A stretch of 61,086 nucleotides of DNA from CAWGXG01 sp963826505 (GTDB lineage Bacteria > Chloroflexota > Anaerolineae > Aggregatilineales > Aggregatilineaceae): positions 1 to 61,086 of the forward strand of contig CAWGXG010000004.1 of the NCBI GenBank assembly GCA_963826505.1, written 5' to 3'. Within the stretch, counting starts at the first letter, position 1; the number at the start of each line of letters is the position of its first letter. A program made the translations under genes and the position numbers. This document shows positions 37,754 to 47,897 of this stretch, piece after piece. The notes beneath the pieces were generated by a model that was given only the letters and a program-made list of their open reading frames with translations, did not search any database and had not been told where the DNA came from.

Positions 37754-39237
37754 GGTGATCCCTGTTGGTCTTGCAGCAAAATCTCAAACCGCGTCCGTAT
37801 CGCGCGATCCGCTTCCGGGTCGAGACACTGGGGTTTGTGCGTGGCAAGAATCGCCCGTGCCCGCTCGCGCGCTCGCTCGCGCATATCGCGTGCTCCGCCC
37901 GCTTCCCAATCCGGTCGGCTCAGGCGATCTGCGATCTGCGGGTAGTAAAATTCCGAGCGCATTAATGCAAGACTTTGATCCGTGACCAGATAATGTCCTT
38001 CACGGCGACACACCGCGTCAATCAGATCGACCGAGAGCGTGTCGTCGGATACTTCGATGCCGCGCACCAGGCGCATCACGCTGCCGTTCATGTCGTTGTC
38101 AATGACGTACTGCTCGTAGGCCACGCACAGCATGTTTTCCACGAAACCGGCCGCATGATGGGTGAAGTTAGTCCCCGCCAACGCCGCCGTCACGACGGAC
38201 AGGGCCTTTTCGTACCCGGCCTGCACGTCGGGGATTTTGCTGTCCGACAGGCCCGCCGAGTTGTAAATCGGGATGCCGTAGAAATGAGCCATTTGAGTGG
38301 CTGCCGCGTTCATCAGCGCGTACTCGGGCGCGCCAGCCGTGTAATTTCCCGTGCGCAGATCGGCCACCAGGGGTACGTAGCCCATCAGAATGCGCGCGCC
38401 GGGACGGACCAGGTTGCACAGCACAAGCCCGCTCAATTCTTCGGCGTTGAGCTGGACTAACGTGCCTGCCAACGCTGCCGGAGAGGTCGCGCCGCTTTGC
38501 GGGGCGCTGGAAATCGCCACGGGGACATTCTGCCGGACCAGTTCCAGCAGGACCGCGACCGTATCGGGCGCATAGCGCAGCGGGCTAACCGTCCAGCAGG
38601 CCACGAATGACACGATCGGGCGTTCTTCGTAAGCGGCTTTGCTGCCCATGACGAGCGATACCATCTCGATGACATCCCGCGCGGACTGCACCGTATAGGC
38701 CGAGGTCATGACGTGCTTGGTGGTGCTCGCCACGGCGGCATAGGTCTTGTTCACATCCAGCAGGTGCTGCGGGACATCCATCGCGACCACAGGACGCAGG
38801 TAAAAATGGATGTGATCGAGGGCATCTACCAACCGCCCTATCCGCGCGATATCGGTCAACACGGGCTGGCGTACGACACCGTCCAGGTCCAGAATCTTGA
38901 TGGCCGCGCCGCCCGTGCCCAGGTAAACGCGCTCGCCACCCATCTCCATATCATGGGCCGGATCGCGTCCTGCCAGCGTAAACGTGTGGCATGCCTTGGC
39001 CAGCGCATCCTCGACCATGCCGCGTGGAATAAGCACGCGGTCGCCGTCGGCCACCGCGCCCGCCGCCAGCAAAATCTCGCGAGCCTCAGAGTGACCCAAC
39101 TGGATTCCCGTCCGCTCCAATACCTGAAGAGAGGCTTCGTGAATGCGACGAATATCGGAATCAGACAAAGGACGGTACGCATGAGCCGCCAGTCCTCCGC
39201 GAAGCTTGCATTTCTGTACGCTATGTTGGCCGGGCAT
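37744..39237 (-). CDS. MttB-family (non-pyrrolysine) quaternary-amine methyltransferase
   Basis: 497 residues from ATG 39237, after GGAG. A TIM-barrel trimethylamine methyltransferase (MttB) relative: IRRIHEASLQVLERTGIQLG, LGTGGAAIKILDLDGVVRQP, then GIPIYNSAGLSDSKIPDVQA and a C-terminal DMRERARERARAILA. There is no in-frame UAG, so pyrrolysine is absent. Such proteins demethylate glycine betaine, proline betaine, carnitine or gamma-butyrobetaine, giving the methyl group to a corrinoid protein. No corrinoid protein gene is present in the window. It is the first gene of the sox operon, about 150 bases below a palindromic operator. Confidence 0.88.
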   Translation of the reverse strand: MPGQHSVQKCKLRGGLAAHAYRPLSDSDIRRIHEASLQVLERTGIQLGHSEAREILLAAGAVADGDRVLIPRGMVEDALAKACHTFTLAGRDPAHDMEMGGERVYLGTGGAAIKILDLDGVVRQPVLTDIARIGRLVDALDHIHFYLRPVVAMDVPQHLLDVNKTYAAVASTTKHVMTSAYTVQSARDVIEMVSLVMGSKAAYEERPIVSFVACWTVSPLRYAPDTVAVLLELVRQNVPVAISSAPQSGATSPAALAGTLVQLNAEELSGLVLCNLVRPGARILMGYVPLVADLRTGNYTAGAPEYALMNAAATQMAHFYGIPIYNSAGLSDSKIPDVQAGYEKALSVVTAALAGTNFTHHAAGFVENMLCVAYEQYVIDNDMNGSVMRLVRGIEVSDDTLSVDLIDAVCRREGHYLVTDQSLALMRSEFYYPQIADRLSRPDWEAGGARDMRERARERARAILATHKPQCLDPEADRAIRTRFEILLQDQQGSPCN

Positions 39238-39385
39238 AAAATTCTCCAGGCTGGATTGCATTCCAAGCGCAATCGCCGGAATAGGATTAGCCTGAGATCA
39301 ACTGAGGGTAAGGTTCTAGACAATAGTATAGTCTGATTAGGGAAACGAACCCTATAGGCACGCCCCCAATCATTGTTCAGATCAT

Positions 39386-39402
39386 TTGTGCGCGGCGCAC
39401 AA
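39386..39402 (-). promoter_or_regulatory. Candidate PucR operator upstream of mttB
   Basis: The perfect palindrome TTGTGCGC-G-GCGCACAA lies between the pucR stop and mttB. On the minus strand a -10 like TATACT is at 39330-39325, placing the palindrome about 55-70 bases upstream, an activator position. A near-identical palindrome at 41114 lies at a similar distance from the pucR -10. Linking it to the PucR protein is inference. Confidence 0.65.
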
Positions 39403-41034
39403 TTAGCGAATACTATTAAGCCGGTGGCATTTCGCGGCAACGTGCAGGTTCAGACGTTGTGTCGGGAGGCCGAGGTCCATCTGAAGCAGTTTCTCGATGC
39501 GTTCCAAACGGTAGGAGAGGGTGTTGCGGTGGATGAACAAGAGATCGGCCGCCTCGCCCACGCTGGGCGCATCGAGATAGGTATCCAGGGTTTGCAGCAG
39601 CTCGGTGCCATGCTCGGCATCATAGGCTGCCAGGATCTCAATGGCTTTCATATACGCGTTCTCGTGGATCACTTCAGCCGGCAGGTGACGCAGCCAGTGC
39701 AGCAGACCCAGGTCTACGAAGCGCAGAATGCCGGCGCGCCGATCCAACGCGCGGGCCACGTCCACGGCTTCGGACGCCTGAGAGTAGCTCACACATAAAT
39801 CGGCCACCTTCCCCACTGGCTCCCCGATCCCGATCAACAGCGGGCTGGCGGAGCGGCCGAGCGCATCAACCAACTTCTGGGCAATCCGCGCGCCCGCCGT
39901 AAGACGATGGCCGTATAACACGATCACGACGCGCTGCCCCCGCGCGATCACCAGTGCCGGATGCGTCGCCTGCAACCACTGTTCGATCCGCATGAGGGAC
40001 GAGGGCAACTCCTCACTGCCATTCGTATCGCTCACAGCGATCAAGATCTGGTAGGCACAGTCCAGGCAGAATCCGAGCTGGTGCGCGCGCTCCACCACGC
40101 GCGAATCCGGCGGAGTCGTGTAGTGCAGCAGTTGCTCGAAGAAATCCCCCCGCAGCGACATCGCAGCGTACTGCACCGCGCGCTCTTTGTGCATAATCAA
40201 CGCTGCAACGGTCGCGGCATGTTCTATCGCCAGCTCATCGAGCGCGTCCAGGTGGGTTTCCCCAGCGATGATCCACACGTACCCAATGATCTCGCTGTCC
40301 ACGATGATCGGAGCGACAATCCGCTCCATCGTCATCTCCATGGCGGGCAGCGCGGGCAGACGTATTGGACGGCGCTCTGCCAGAAGACGTTCGTAGATGC
40401 CCAATTCATTCAGATAGTGCACCAGATCGGGGGGCGTTTTTCCGTTGGCTACCGCGCGTTTGCGTGCCGCATCTTCAGCTCCCAGCCGTGCCGCCGCCAG
40501 AACTGCGAACGAGGTCGTCTCAATAGTGATCGAGCGCTGCAGAATCTCGGCCAGCGCATCCGCCACCCCTTGCAGAGTGCCGCCCTCCAACACCAGAGTT
40601 GTCAGGGTGCGGTGGATCTCTTCGGCGCGCTCGCGCAGGGCATACTGCTGGTTGATAATATGCGTCAATACGGTGCGCGTGATCTCGACAAACGGCACAT
40701 CTGGCGGCAGCTCGATGATCGGGAAATTCAGGCGATCCGCTGCTGCGCGCATCGTCTCCGGCGCAGAATCGAGCTGGAAACCCACCGAGAGAACCAATCC
40801 CACCAACCCGCGCTGGGCCAGAGTAGGGATCAGCGCCGCCTGCCGGGCAGGTTCGTTGCGCAGCCCCACTCCGGTGGTGAGCAGCAATTCACCACCGTGG
40901 GCCCATTCGTACTTGGCCTCTGGCAGATCGACAATATGAACCCACCGGATGACGTTCCCCAGCCCTCCCTCACCGGCCACAAGTGTGGCCCGTTCAAAGG
41001 CTGGCATCCGCAGCATATCACCAACGGTTAGCAT
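39403..41034 (-). CDS. PucR-family transcriptional regulator
   Basis: 543 residues. Domains: an N-terminal PucR ligand-sensing domain (residues 1-125; LTVGDMLRMPAFERATLVAG, then HGGELLLTTGVGL), a central GGDEF-like/CdaR region, and the C-terminal HTH_30 (TLDTYLDAPSVGEAADLLFI then HRNTLSYRLERIEKLL). ATG 41034 is chosen over 41073 because a TATACT -10 lies at 41066-41061. PucR-type proteins activate purine and amine catabolic genes. It lies upstream of mttB in the same direction, with a matching palindrome on each side. Confidence 0.88.
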   Translation of the reverse strand: MLTVGDMLRMPAFERATLVAGEGGLGNVIRWVHIVDLPEAKYEWAHGGELLLTTGVGLRNEPARQAALIPTLAQRGLVGLVLSVGFQLDSAPETMRAAADRLNFPIIELPPDVPFVEITRTVLTHIINQQYALRERAEEIHRTLTTLVLEGGTLQGVADALAEILQRSITIETTSFAVLAAARLGAEDAARKRAVANGKTPPDLVHYLNELGIYERLLAERRPIRLPALPAMEMTMERIVAPIIVDSEIIGYVWIIAGETHLDALDELAIEHAATVAALIMHKERAVQYAAMSLRGDFFEQLLHYTTPPDSRVVERAHQLGFCLDCAYQILIAVSDTNGSEELPSSLMRIEQWLQATHPALVIARGQRVVIVLYGHRLTAGARIAQKLVDALGRSASPLLIGIGEPVGKVADLCVSYSQASEAVDVARALDRRAGILRFVDLGLLHWLRHLPAEVIHENAYMKAIEILAAYDAEHGTELLQTLDTYLDAPSVGEAADLLFIHRNTLSYRLERIEKLLQMDLGLPTQRLNLHVAAKCHRLNSIR

Positions 41035-41113
41035 ATCCCTTGACAACTCCATAACGGGCCAGTATACAGCCATTTGTCAGATGATTCCACTTGTGCCAGA
41101 ATCAGCGTTATCA

Positions 41114-41130
41114 TTGTTCACCGTGCACAA
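41114..41130. promoter_or_regulatory. Candidate PucR operator in the pucR-phyH divergent region
   Basis: TTGTTCAC-C-GTGCACAA, a palindrome with one mismatch, shares its spacing and right arm with the site at 39386. It is 48-64 bases above the pucR -10 (TATACT at 41066-41061, minus strand) and 15-31 bases before the phyH ATG. It could activate pucR and control phyH. Confidence 0.6.
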
Positions 41131-41144
41131 TTGGAGACAAATCA

Positions 41145-41915
41145 ATGTACATCAATGACGCACTCGTCGACCAATATCACCGTGATGGCTATATTTTGCT
41201 GGATAACATTTTCACTGAGCGTGAAGTCGCGGCTATGCTGCACGAAGTGGAACAAGGCCAGCGTGTCGCCGAAAAAGCCTATGGTCGTGATGATTCAACG
41301 GGCAAAAGAGCGCGGCTGGCCCTGTGGCACGAACTCGGCGACGACATCTGGGCGTTGGCCTCGACCAATCCCCGCGTGGTCAACGTTGTGCGCGTGCTGA
41401 TGGGCGAGGAGATCGCCTTCTTTCACGGCAAAGTCATGCTCAAAGAGGCCAAGACGGGCGGCAGTTGGGAATGGCACCAGGATTACGGCTACTGGTACGA
41501 CCAGGGCTTTGCCTTCCCGCGTATGATGAGCGCCTTCGTCGCGCTTGATGCGGCCACGCGTGAGAATGGGTGTCTCCAGGTGCTGCGCGGGACCCACCGT
41601 CTGGGTCGCCTCAATCATGGGACCGTGGGCCAGCAGACCGGCGCGGACCCGTCGCGCATCCACCAGATCGAGGAGCTGTTCGAGCATGTGTACTGCGAGA
41701 TGAAGCCCGGTTCCGTGCTGTTCTTCCATTCCAATCTGCTGCACGCGTCCGGCCCTAACGATTCGGACAAACACCGGCGGGCTTTCATCATTTGCTTCAA
41801 CGCGTTGGCGAACCCGCAGTTCGTAGAGCAAAAAACGTTCGAGCAGCGTCCTTGCCCGGTCAGCGCGGATGACGCGATCGAACGTATCGCGGAGGAGCTG
41901 GTTGGCAGCGTCTGA
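41145..41915 (+). CDS. Phytanoyl-CoA dioxygenase (PhyH) family
   Basis: 256 residues, intact; ATG 41145 after GGAG. An Fe(II)/2-oxoglutarate oxygenase. The metal site is His-Gln-Asp in SWEWHQDYGYW and the distal His in NLLHASGPND; a 2-oxoglutarate-binding Arg is likely in HRRAFIICFN. Members hydroxylate lipids, ectoine and betaine-like or sugar-linked small molecules. First gene of the plus-strand operon, divergent from pucR, so the substrate is probably linked to that of the mttB-sox operon. A terminator follows, so downstream genes may have an additional promoter. Confidence 0.87.
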   Translation: MYINDALVDQYHRDGYILLDNIFTEREVAAMLHEVEQGQRVAEKAYGRDDSTGKRARLALWHELGDDIWALASTNPRVVNVVRVLMGEEIAFFHGKVMLKEAKTGGSWEWHQDYGYWYDQGFAFPRMMSAFVALDAATRENGCLQVLRGTHRLGRLNHGTVGQQTGADPSRIHQIEELFEHVYCEMKPGSVLFFHSNLLHASGPNDSDKHRRAFIICFNALANPQFVEQKTFEQRPCPVSADDAIERIAEELVGSV

Positions 41916-41954
41916 TCTGACCGCCAAAGAAAACGCGTGGTAGATCAGTTTTTT
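41912..41954 (+). terminator. Hairpin with U-run after phyH
   Basis: CTGATCT (41912-41918) pairs with AGATCAG (41942-41948), followed by TTTTTT. The arms overlap the phyH stop. The long loop has an additional short ACC/GGT pairing. It would stop or attenuate transcription before the URO-D-like gene. Confidence 0.6.
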
Positions 41955-42169
41955 CCGCGATAGTCCGATACCAAAGGCGCTGGCAACGTCGGACGATTGC
42001 ATCCTGAATCCGTAACAGGCGACGGCACACCATCGCGATGTGTTGCGCGTTCGCATACAGAGTCGGATGGATTTTTGTGCGTATAGGAGGACTCCGATCT
42101 AGCCTCTGGATTCGGCGGACTGGGCGATCCACACTTGCTTTTTGCGCGTATTTCGAAACGAGAAGAATT

Positions 42170-43207
42170 ATGGATTTTCGCGAACGCATCAACGCGTTCT
42201 GGTCCGGTCAACGTCCCGACCAGATACCGTATTCGATTTATGATTGGGAATGGCGACACACCGCCGATGATCCCCGCTGGCAGACACTGTTTGATCTGGG
42301 ATTAGGCGTATCATGGCACTTCCCCAGCTTCGAGCGCACCAATCCGGGCGTGGAAGTCATCGAGCAGACGCACCACGAAGACGGCCACACCATCACGCGC
42401 CGCACCTTGCAAACTGATTTCGGCTCGATCTTCGAAACGTACGTCGATGGCTGGCAGCGCAAGTTTCTGCTGGAAACACCCGAAGACTATGCCGTCATGA
42501 CGCGCATCGTCAAGCAGAGCATTACCCGCCCCGCCTATGCGAAATTTCTCGAGCTGGAAGCGGCTTTGGGGCCGCACGGAGTCGCGATGGTAGACATGGG
42601 TCGCACGCCTAACCAGACAATCCTCGTGGATTACGTAGGGCTGGCAAATTTCGCGCTCCATCTGTTCGACATGGAAGCCGAAATGATGGCGCTGTACGAC
42701 GCCCTGCTGACGCGGTTCCACCAGTTAATCGACATGGTGGCCGAAGGGCCGGGTCGCTACGTGTGCGTCCTGGAAAATTTCACCGCGGAAACACTCGGTC
42801 CCAGACGCTACGAGCAACTGCTTTTGCCGGTCTATGACGAGTGTTTCCCCACACTGCAACAGGCGGGCAAGATCGTCGGCGTCCACTATGACGGTCATCT
42901 GGCGTCCTGCAAGGACTTAATCGCACGCGCGCCGATCAATCTGATCGAATCGCTCACCCCACCCCCGGAAGGCGATCTGAGTCTGGTAGAGGCGCGGCAA
43001 GCATGGCCGGAGTTGTTGTTCTGGTCAAATATCAACATCGCATGCTACAGCCTGCCGCCCGCCGAACTTAAAGCCCTGATCACGGATCGCGTCATGCAGG
43101 GCGCGCCAGACGGAACCAAGCTGGCGTTTGAGGTATCCGAACAACTACCCACCAATTGGTACGACTCGCTGCGCGTGGTGCTAGAAACTTTTCGCGAAAT
43201 CGCATAG
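42170..43207 (+). CDS. URO-D-like protein (possible corrinoid methyltransferase)
   Basis: 345 residues, intact; ATG 42170. A TIM barrel of the uroporphyrinogen decarboxylase family, which includes MtaA/MtbA/CmuA methyltransferases that act on corrinoid-bound methyl groups. Seen: INAFWSGQRPDQIPYSIYDW, VAMVDMGRTPNQTILVDYVG, then GKIVGVHYDGHLASCKDLIA, where His and Cys could bind zinc, and INLIESLTPPPEGDLSLVEA. It lacks the decarboxylase substrate-binding arginines, as far as can be seen. Located in sugar-enzyme company, so it may demethylate a methoxyl or N-methyl group. Confidence 0.75.
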   Translation: MDFRERINAFWSGQRPDQIPYSIYDWEWRHTADDPRWQTLFDLGLGVSWHFPSFERTNPGVEVIEQTHHEDGHTITRRTLQTDFGSIFETYVDGWQRKFLLETPEDYAVMTRIVKQSITRPAYAKFLELEAALGPHGVAMVDMGRTPNQTILVDYVGLANFALHLFDMEAEMMALYDALLTRFHQLIDMVAEGPGRYVCVLENFTAETLGPRRYEQLLLPVYDECFPTLQQAGKIVGVHYDGHLASCKDLIARAPINLIESLTPPPEGDLSLVEARQAWPELLFWSNINIACYSLPPAELKALITDRVMQGAPDGTKLAFEVSEQLPTNWYDSLRVVLETFREIA

Positions 43208-43220
43208 AAAGCGAGGGCGA

Positions 43221-44270
43221 ATGATCACCCAACGATCGTATGGCACGACCGCCAGTGGTCAGACGGTCGAGGAATACACGCTCAGCAACACGCGCGGCGT
43301 GGAAGTTCGGATCATCACGTACGGCGGGATCATCACCTCAATCCGCGCACCTGACCGGAACGGCACTCCCGCAAACGTCGTCCTGGGCTTCGACACGCTT
43401 ACCGACTACGAAACCAAGAATACTGCATATTTCGGGTGCATCACGGGGCGCTGCGCCAACCGGATCGCGGGCGGGCGCTTTACGCTCGATGGCGTGGAAT
43501 ACGTGCTAGCCAGGAACGACGGACCCAATCACTAACACGGCGGGCTGATCGGCTTCGACAAACGCGGTTGGACACCTGAGGTCAGCGAGAATAGCCTGAT
43601 TCTGCGTTATCTCAGCCCTGACGGCGAAGAAGGCTACCCCGGCAATTTGAACGTCACGGTCATGTATACGCTTACAGATGAAAACGACCTGCGCATCGAT
43701 TACCACGCCACCACCGACGCCCCTACCCTGGTCAACCTGACCAACCATTCCTATTTCAACCTGGCGGGCAGCGGCACGGGCGATATTCACGGGCATTATC
43801 TGACGATCAGTGCCGATCACTACACGCCGACGGATCCCACCGCCATCCCGACCGGTGACATCGCCCCGGTTGAAGGGACGCCGTTCGACTTCCGAACTCC
43901 ACGCCAGATCGGACCGGGACAGCGCGCGGTGCATCCCCAGATTCTGATCGGACGCGGTTACAATCACAATTTCGTCCTCAACCGGCCCGATGATGTGTCC
44001 CTGGTATTGGCCACCCGGCTAAAGGATCCCGGCTCGGGACGCGTGTTGGACGTGCTCACGACCGAACCCGGCCTGCAGTTTTATTCCGGTAGTTGGCTCG
44101 ACGCGACCCTGGTCGGCGCAGGCGGCACGCTCTACCGCCAAAGCGATGGCCTGGCGTTGGAAACGCAGCATTTTCCGGACGCGATCCATCATCCGCATTT
44201 TCCGTCGGTGGTGCTGCACCCCGGCGAAACCTACCAATCAACGACGATTTTCAGGTTCCTGACGGACTGA
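43221..44270 (+). pseudogene. Aldose 1-epimerase, in-frame stop
   Basis: The 349-codon gene encodes a galactose mutarotase: VEVRIITYGGIITSIRAPDR, TGRCANRIAGGRFTLDG, then a TAA at 43533-43535 exactly where the conserved NHLHGG motif needs Leu (NH-stop-HGGLIGFDKRGW). The frame is unbroken on both sides: LVNLTNHSYFNLAG (catalytic His), RGYNHNFVLN, GLQFYSGSWLD (with substrate contacts) and LETQHFPDAIHHPHFPS (Glu/His). A single T-to-A change of a TTA codon would explain it. It is unlike the surrounding indels. An error in the sequence is the alternative. Confidence 0.85.
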
Positions 44271-45373
44271 TGCTGATGAACCCTTACCGTACCGGTCTGG
44301 TTGGTTGTGGCAAAGTTGGCCATACGCACGCCCTGGCGCTGACAACACTGGCCGAATTCGGCATTTGCCGCCGTGTGCGATCGCACTGAGGAGCGGGCGC
44401 ACGCCTTCGCCACGGAATATGGGGTGACACCCTATACCGACGTGCAGCAGATGGTCGAGCGCGAACACCTAGACGCCGTCCTGATCTGCACGCCGCACCC
44501 CGCACATGCGGCCCCGGCGATTGCGGCAATGGGGGCAGGTGCGCACGTGTTGGTCGAAAAACCTATGGCCACCAGCCTCGTCGACTGTGACGCGATGCTG
44601 GCCGCCGCCCAACAAGCCGGAGTGCTGCTCAGCGTGATTAGCCAGCGCCGCCTGTACACTCCATCGCAGCGCATCAAGGCGGCCATTGAGGCGGGCAAAA
44701 TCGGCCAGCCGATTCTCGGGCTGGTCGTCATGCTGGGCTGGCGCGATGAAGCGTACTATCGCTCCGATCCCTGGCGCGGTACGTGGTCTGGAGAAGGCGG
44801 CGGCGTGCTTGTCAGCCAGGCTATTCACCAGTTGGATTTGCTGCTGTGGTTCATGGGACCGGCCGTGGAGCTTCAAGGGTACCATGCCAACCTGAACCAC
44901 CCGTTCATTGAGGTCGAAGATACCGCCGTCGCCGTGCTGCGTTTTCAAAGTGGCGCGCTGGGTTCGATCGTGGTCAGCAACTCGCAAAACCCCGGGCTAT
45001 ACGGGCGCGTGCACGTGTTTGGATCGAATGGGGCCGCGATCGGCACGCAAACCGACGGCGGCTCGATGTTCATTGCGGGGATGACCCCGGTCGCGGAGCC
45101 GCCCGTCAACGATCTGTGGACGGTTCCCGGCGAAGAGCATTTGCTCGACCAGTGGCAGCAAGACGATCACGCGTTGTTCCAGCAGGTCGACACCGCCACC
45201 TATTATCACCAACGCCAGATCAAGATTTTCTGTGGGCGATTCGCGACAAGCGTCCGCCGCTCGTGACTGCCGAAGAAGCACGCCACACCGTCGAGTTGTT
45301 CACCGCGATCTACGAGTTGTCCAAGGCGCGGTACGCCTATCCGGTTCCCCATGCACGCCGAGGAAGAACCTGA
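44270..45373 (+). pseudogene. Gfo/Idh/MocA-family oxidoreductase, two frameshifts
   Basis: Merged, about 367 residues. NAD(P)-dependent sugar or inositol-type dehydrogenase: GLVGCGKVGHTHALALTTLA (Rossmann), LDAVLICTPHPAHAAPAIAA, the catalytic-loop AGAHVLVEKPMATSLVDCD with EKP, then WSGEGGGVLVSQAIHQLDLL (substrate His/Asp). Frame breaks lie near 44370 and 45235. The ATG overlaps the epimerase stop (TGATG). It likely oxidises a sugar released by the glycosidases beside it. Confidence 0.82.
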
Positions 45374-45375
45374 AA

Positions 45376-47858
45376 ATGAACTCCTTCAACGACCATACCC
45401 GATCTTTTGACGCGTCTCATACGGCGGTGGCCTTTCCTTTAGGCGGTATCGGCACAGGCAACGTGTCGCTGGGCGCGCGCGGTGATCTGCGCGACTGGGA
45501 AATCTTCAACCAACCCGCCAAGGGCAACAGCCTGCCCAACACCTTTTTCGCCATCCGCACGCAAACAGGCGACCAGCAACCCGTCGCCCGTGTGCTGGAA
45601 GGGCCGACTCCAGCCGCCCCACGCCCTGTCGCACGGCTACCACCCGATCACTCACGCCGGACTGCCGCGCTGCGCCCAGACCACGTTTCGGGGGGAATAT
45701 CCCTTCGCCATATCGATTTTCACGATCCCGGTTTGCCGGTGAGCATTCAGCTCGAAGCGTTCACGCCGCTACTCCCGTTGAACCCAGACGAATTCAGGTC
45801 TTCCCTGTGCGATCTTCACCTACCACGTGTCCAATACCTCCCAGGAAACTGTCGCCATCACACTGGTTGGATCTTTGGTAAATCCGATCGGTGGGCTGCA
45901 CCTGGACCCCTATCGGGAACCTGGGCACGCATGGCGACGGGCGATCCCGCATCGCGTTTCGCTCAGACGAGGCCATGCGCGGCCTGTATCTCACTGCGGA
46001 CCAGATCAGCCCGGACGATCTGCGCTATGGCAGCATGAGTCTGGTGACTGATCACCCGCATGTCACGGTGAAACCGGCCTGGCTGCGCGGCCGGTGGTGG
46101 GATTTCCTCCAGGAATTTTGGGACGATTTTGTGGAAGACGGCCTGTTCAGTGATTTGAATTACTCGATGCCGTCGGAGGCGGGCAAACCGGATACCGGCT
46201 CATTAGGGTTGGTAGCCACACTGGCCCCTGGTGAGCAGCACACCTTCCGCTTCATCTTGACGTGGCACTTTCCCAACCGGCGGAACACATGGACTACCGC
46301 CAACATGGAGAATTTCGTCTTTGACCGCCATGCCACGCCCAGCGACGACCACGCCAGGATCATTCGCAACCATTACGCCGTACGCTGTGCGAATGCCTGG
46401 GAAGTCGCGGAAGTCGTCATCGAGAAATGGGACCAGCTCTACGCCGGGACACGTGCCTTTCATGACGCGCTGTTCGGCAGCACGCTGCCGCCCCAACTGC
46501 TGGACGCGATTTCGGCCAACATCGTCCCGGTGCGCAGCAATACGTGTTTCTGGCTGGAAGATGGCCGCTTCTACGGCTGGGAAGGCTGCTTCGACTCGGC
46601 GGGCTGCTGTGCCGGAAGCTGTACCCACGTGTGGAGTTACGCCTATACCGTCGCCTACCTGTTCCCTTCGCTGGAACGCGAGATGCGGCGCATCGAATTC
46701 GAGATCGAGACCGAGACAGACGGCTTCATGAATTTCCGCAATTATAAATCGATGGACGAGCTCTTTCTGTGGACGAACGCGGCCGCCCCGCAAGCCGCCG
46801 TCGATGGGCAGCTGGGCAGTATTCTGCGCACCTACCGCGAATGGCTGCTCAGCGCGGATCGCGATTGGCTGGTCGAGAGTATGGCCGGGCGTCAAACGCG
46901 CGATTGGGTATGCCAGCGCGCATTGGGACACCGATCAAGATGGCGTGCTGGATGGGAAACAGCACAACACCTACGATATCGAGTTTTACGGACCCAATCC
47001 GCTATCCAGCATTTACTATCTGGCCGCGCTGCGCGCCGTCGAGCAGTTGGCGCTGGTGATGAACGAGCCGGAAACCGCCGAGCGCAGCTCGCGCCGCGTT
47101 CCAGGCGGGCAGCCAGCGCCTGGACGAGCTGTTGTGGAACGGCGACTACTACAGCCAGCGTATCGACGACATCGACGCGCTACCCTTACCAGCACGGCGA
47201 CGGCTGCCTATCCGACCAACTGCTGGGGCAGCTTCACGCCCATTGGTTGGGCCTGGGCGATCTGCTCCCGCGCGAGCACATTCAGCGGGCCGTCGCGGCG
47301 ATCTACGATCACAACTTCCGTACGGATTTCTCCGACCACGCCAACTGCCAGCGCACCTACGTGCTGAATGATGAGACGGGTTTGCTGATGTGCACGTGGC
47401 CGCGCAGTGGACGTCCCAAGTTCCCCTTCCCTTACTCGGATGAGGTTTGGACCGGCGTGGAATATCATGTCGCGGCGCACCTCATCGCGGAAGGGCTTAC
47501 CGATGAAGGGCTGCGGATGGTCCAGGCCGTGCGCGATCGTCACGACGGCCTGCGCCGCAATCCGTGGGACGAAGTCGAATGTGGGCACCATTACGCGCGC
47601 AGCATGTCAAGCTGGATGCTTCTGCTGGCCGCGACCGGTTTTCAGTGCGACGCGAGCGAAAGAACGATCACGTTTGCCCCGGCGACCGCGCTGTCGACCG
47701 ACAAAGACACCTTCTCCACATTTTGGTCAAATGGCGTGGCGTGGGGCACCTTCACAGCGCACAGGGAAGCAGCGAATCAGCCCTGGCGCTGTACGGTGAC
47801 CACGCTGGGCGGCGATGTGTCCGACACGCGGATTACCCTTTACGGTCAGCCGATCTGA
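45376..47858 (+). pseudogene. GH116 beta-glucosidase/xylosidase (glucosylceramidase type), many frameshifts
   Basis: Merged, about 828 residues. Seen: N-terminal AVAFPLGGIGTGNVSLGARG (hallmark of GH116), middle LPPQLLDAISANIVPVRSNT with CFWLEDGRFYGWEGCFDSAG (nucleophile Glu region), SCTHVWSYAYTVAYLFPSLE, and GVLDGKQHNTYDIEFYGPNP with the acid/base Asp. C-terminal GTFTAHREAANQPWR. Frame breaks lie near 45600, 45710, 45790, 45940, 46890, 47095 and 47190. The enzyme cleaves beta-glucosides, including glycolipids. Intracellular: no signal peptide. Confidence 0.82.
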
Positions 47859-47897
47859 TTCTGCACTTGATCTCAACAACCCTGAGGAACAAACGCG

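Noticed and set aside
41295..42056. 253-codon minus-strand frame across phyH
   Set aside because: Antisense to the PhyH metal-site motifs and lacking any recognisable domain.
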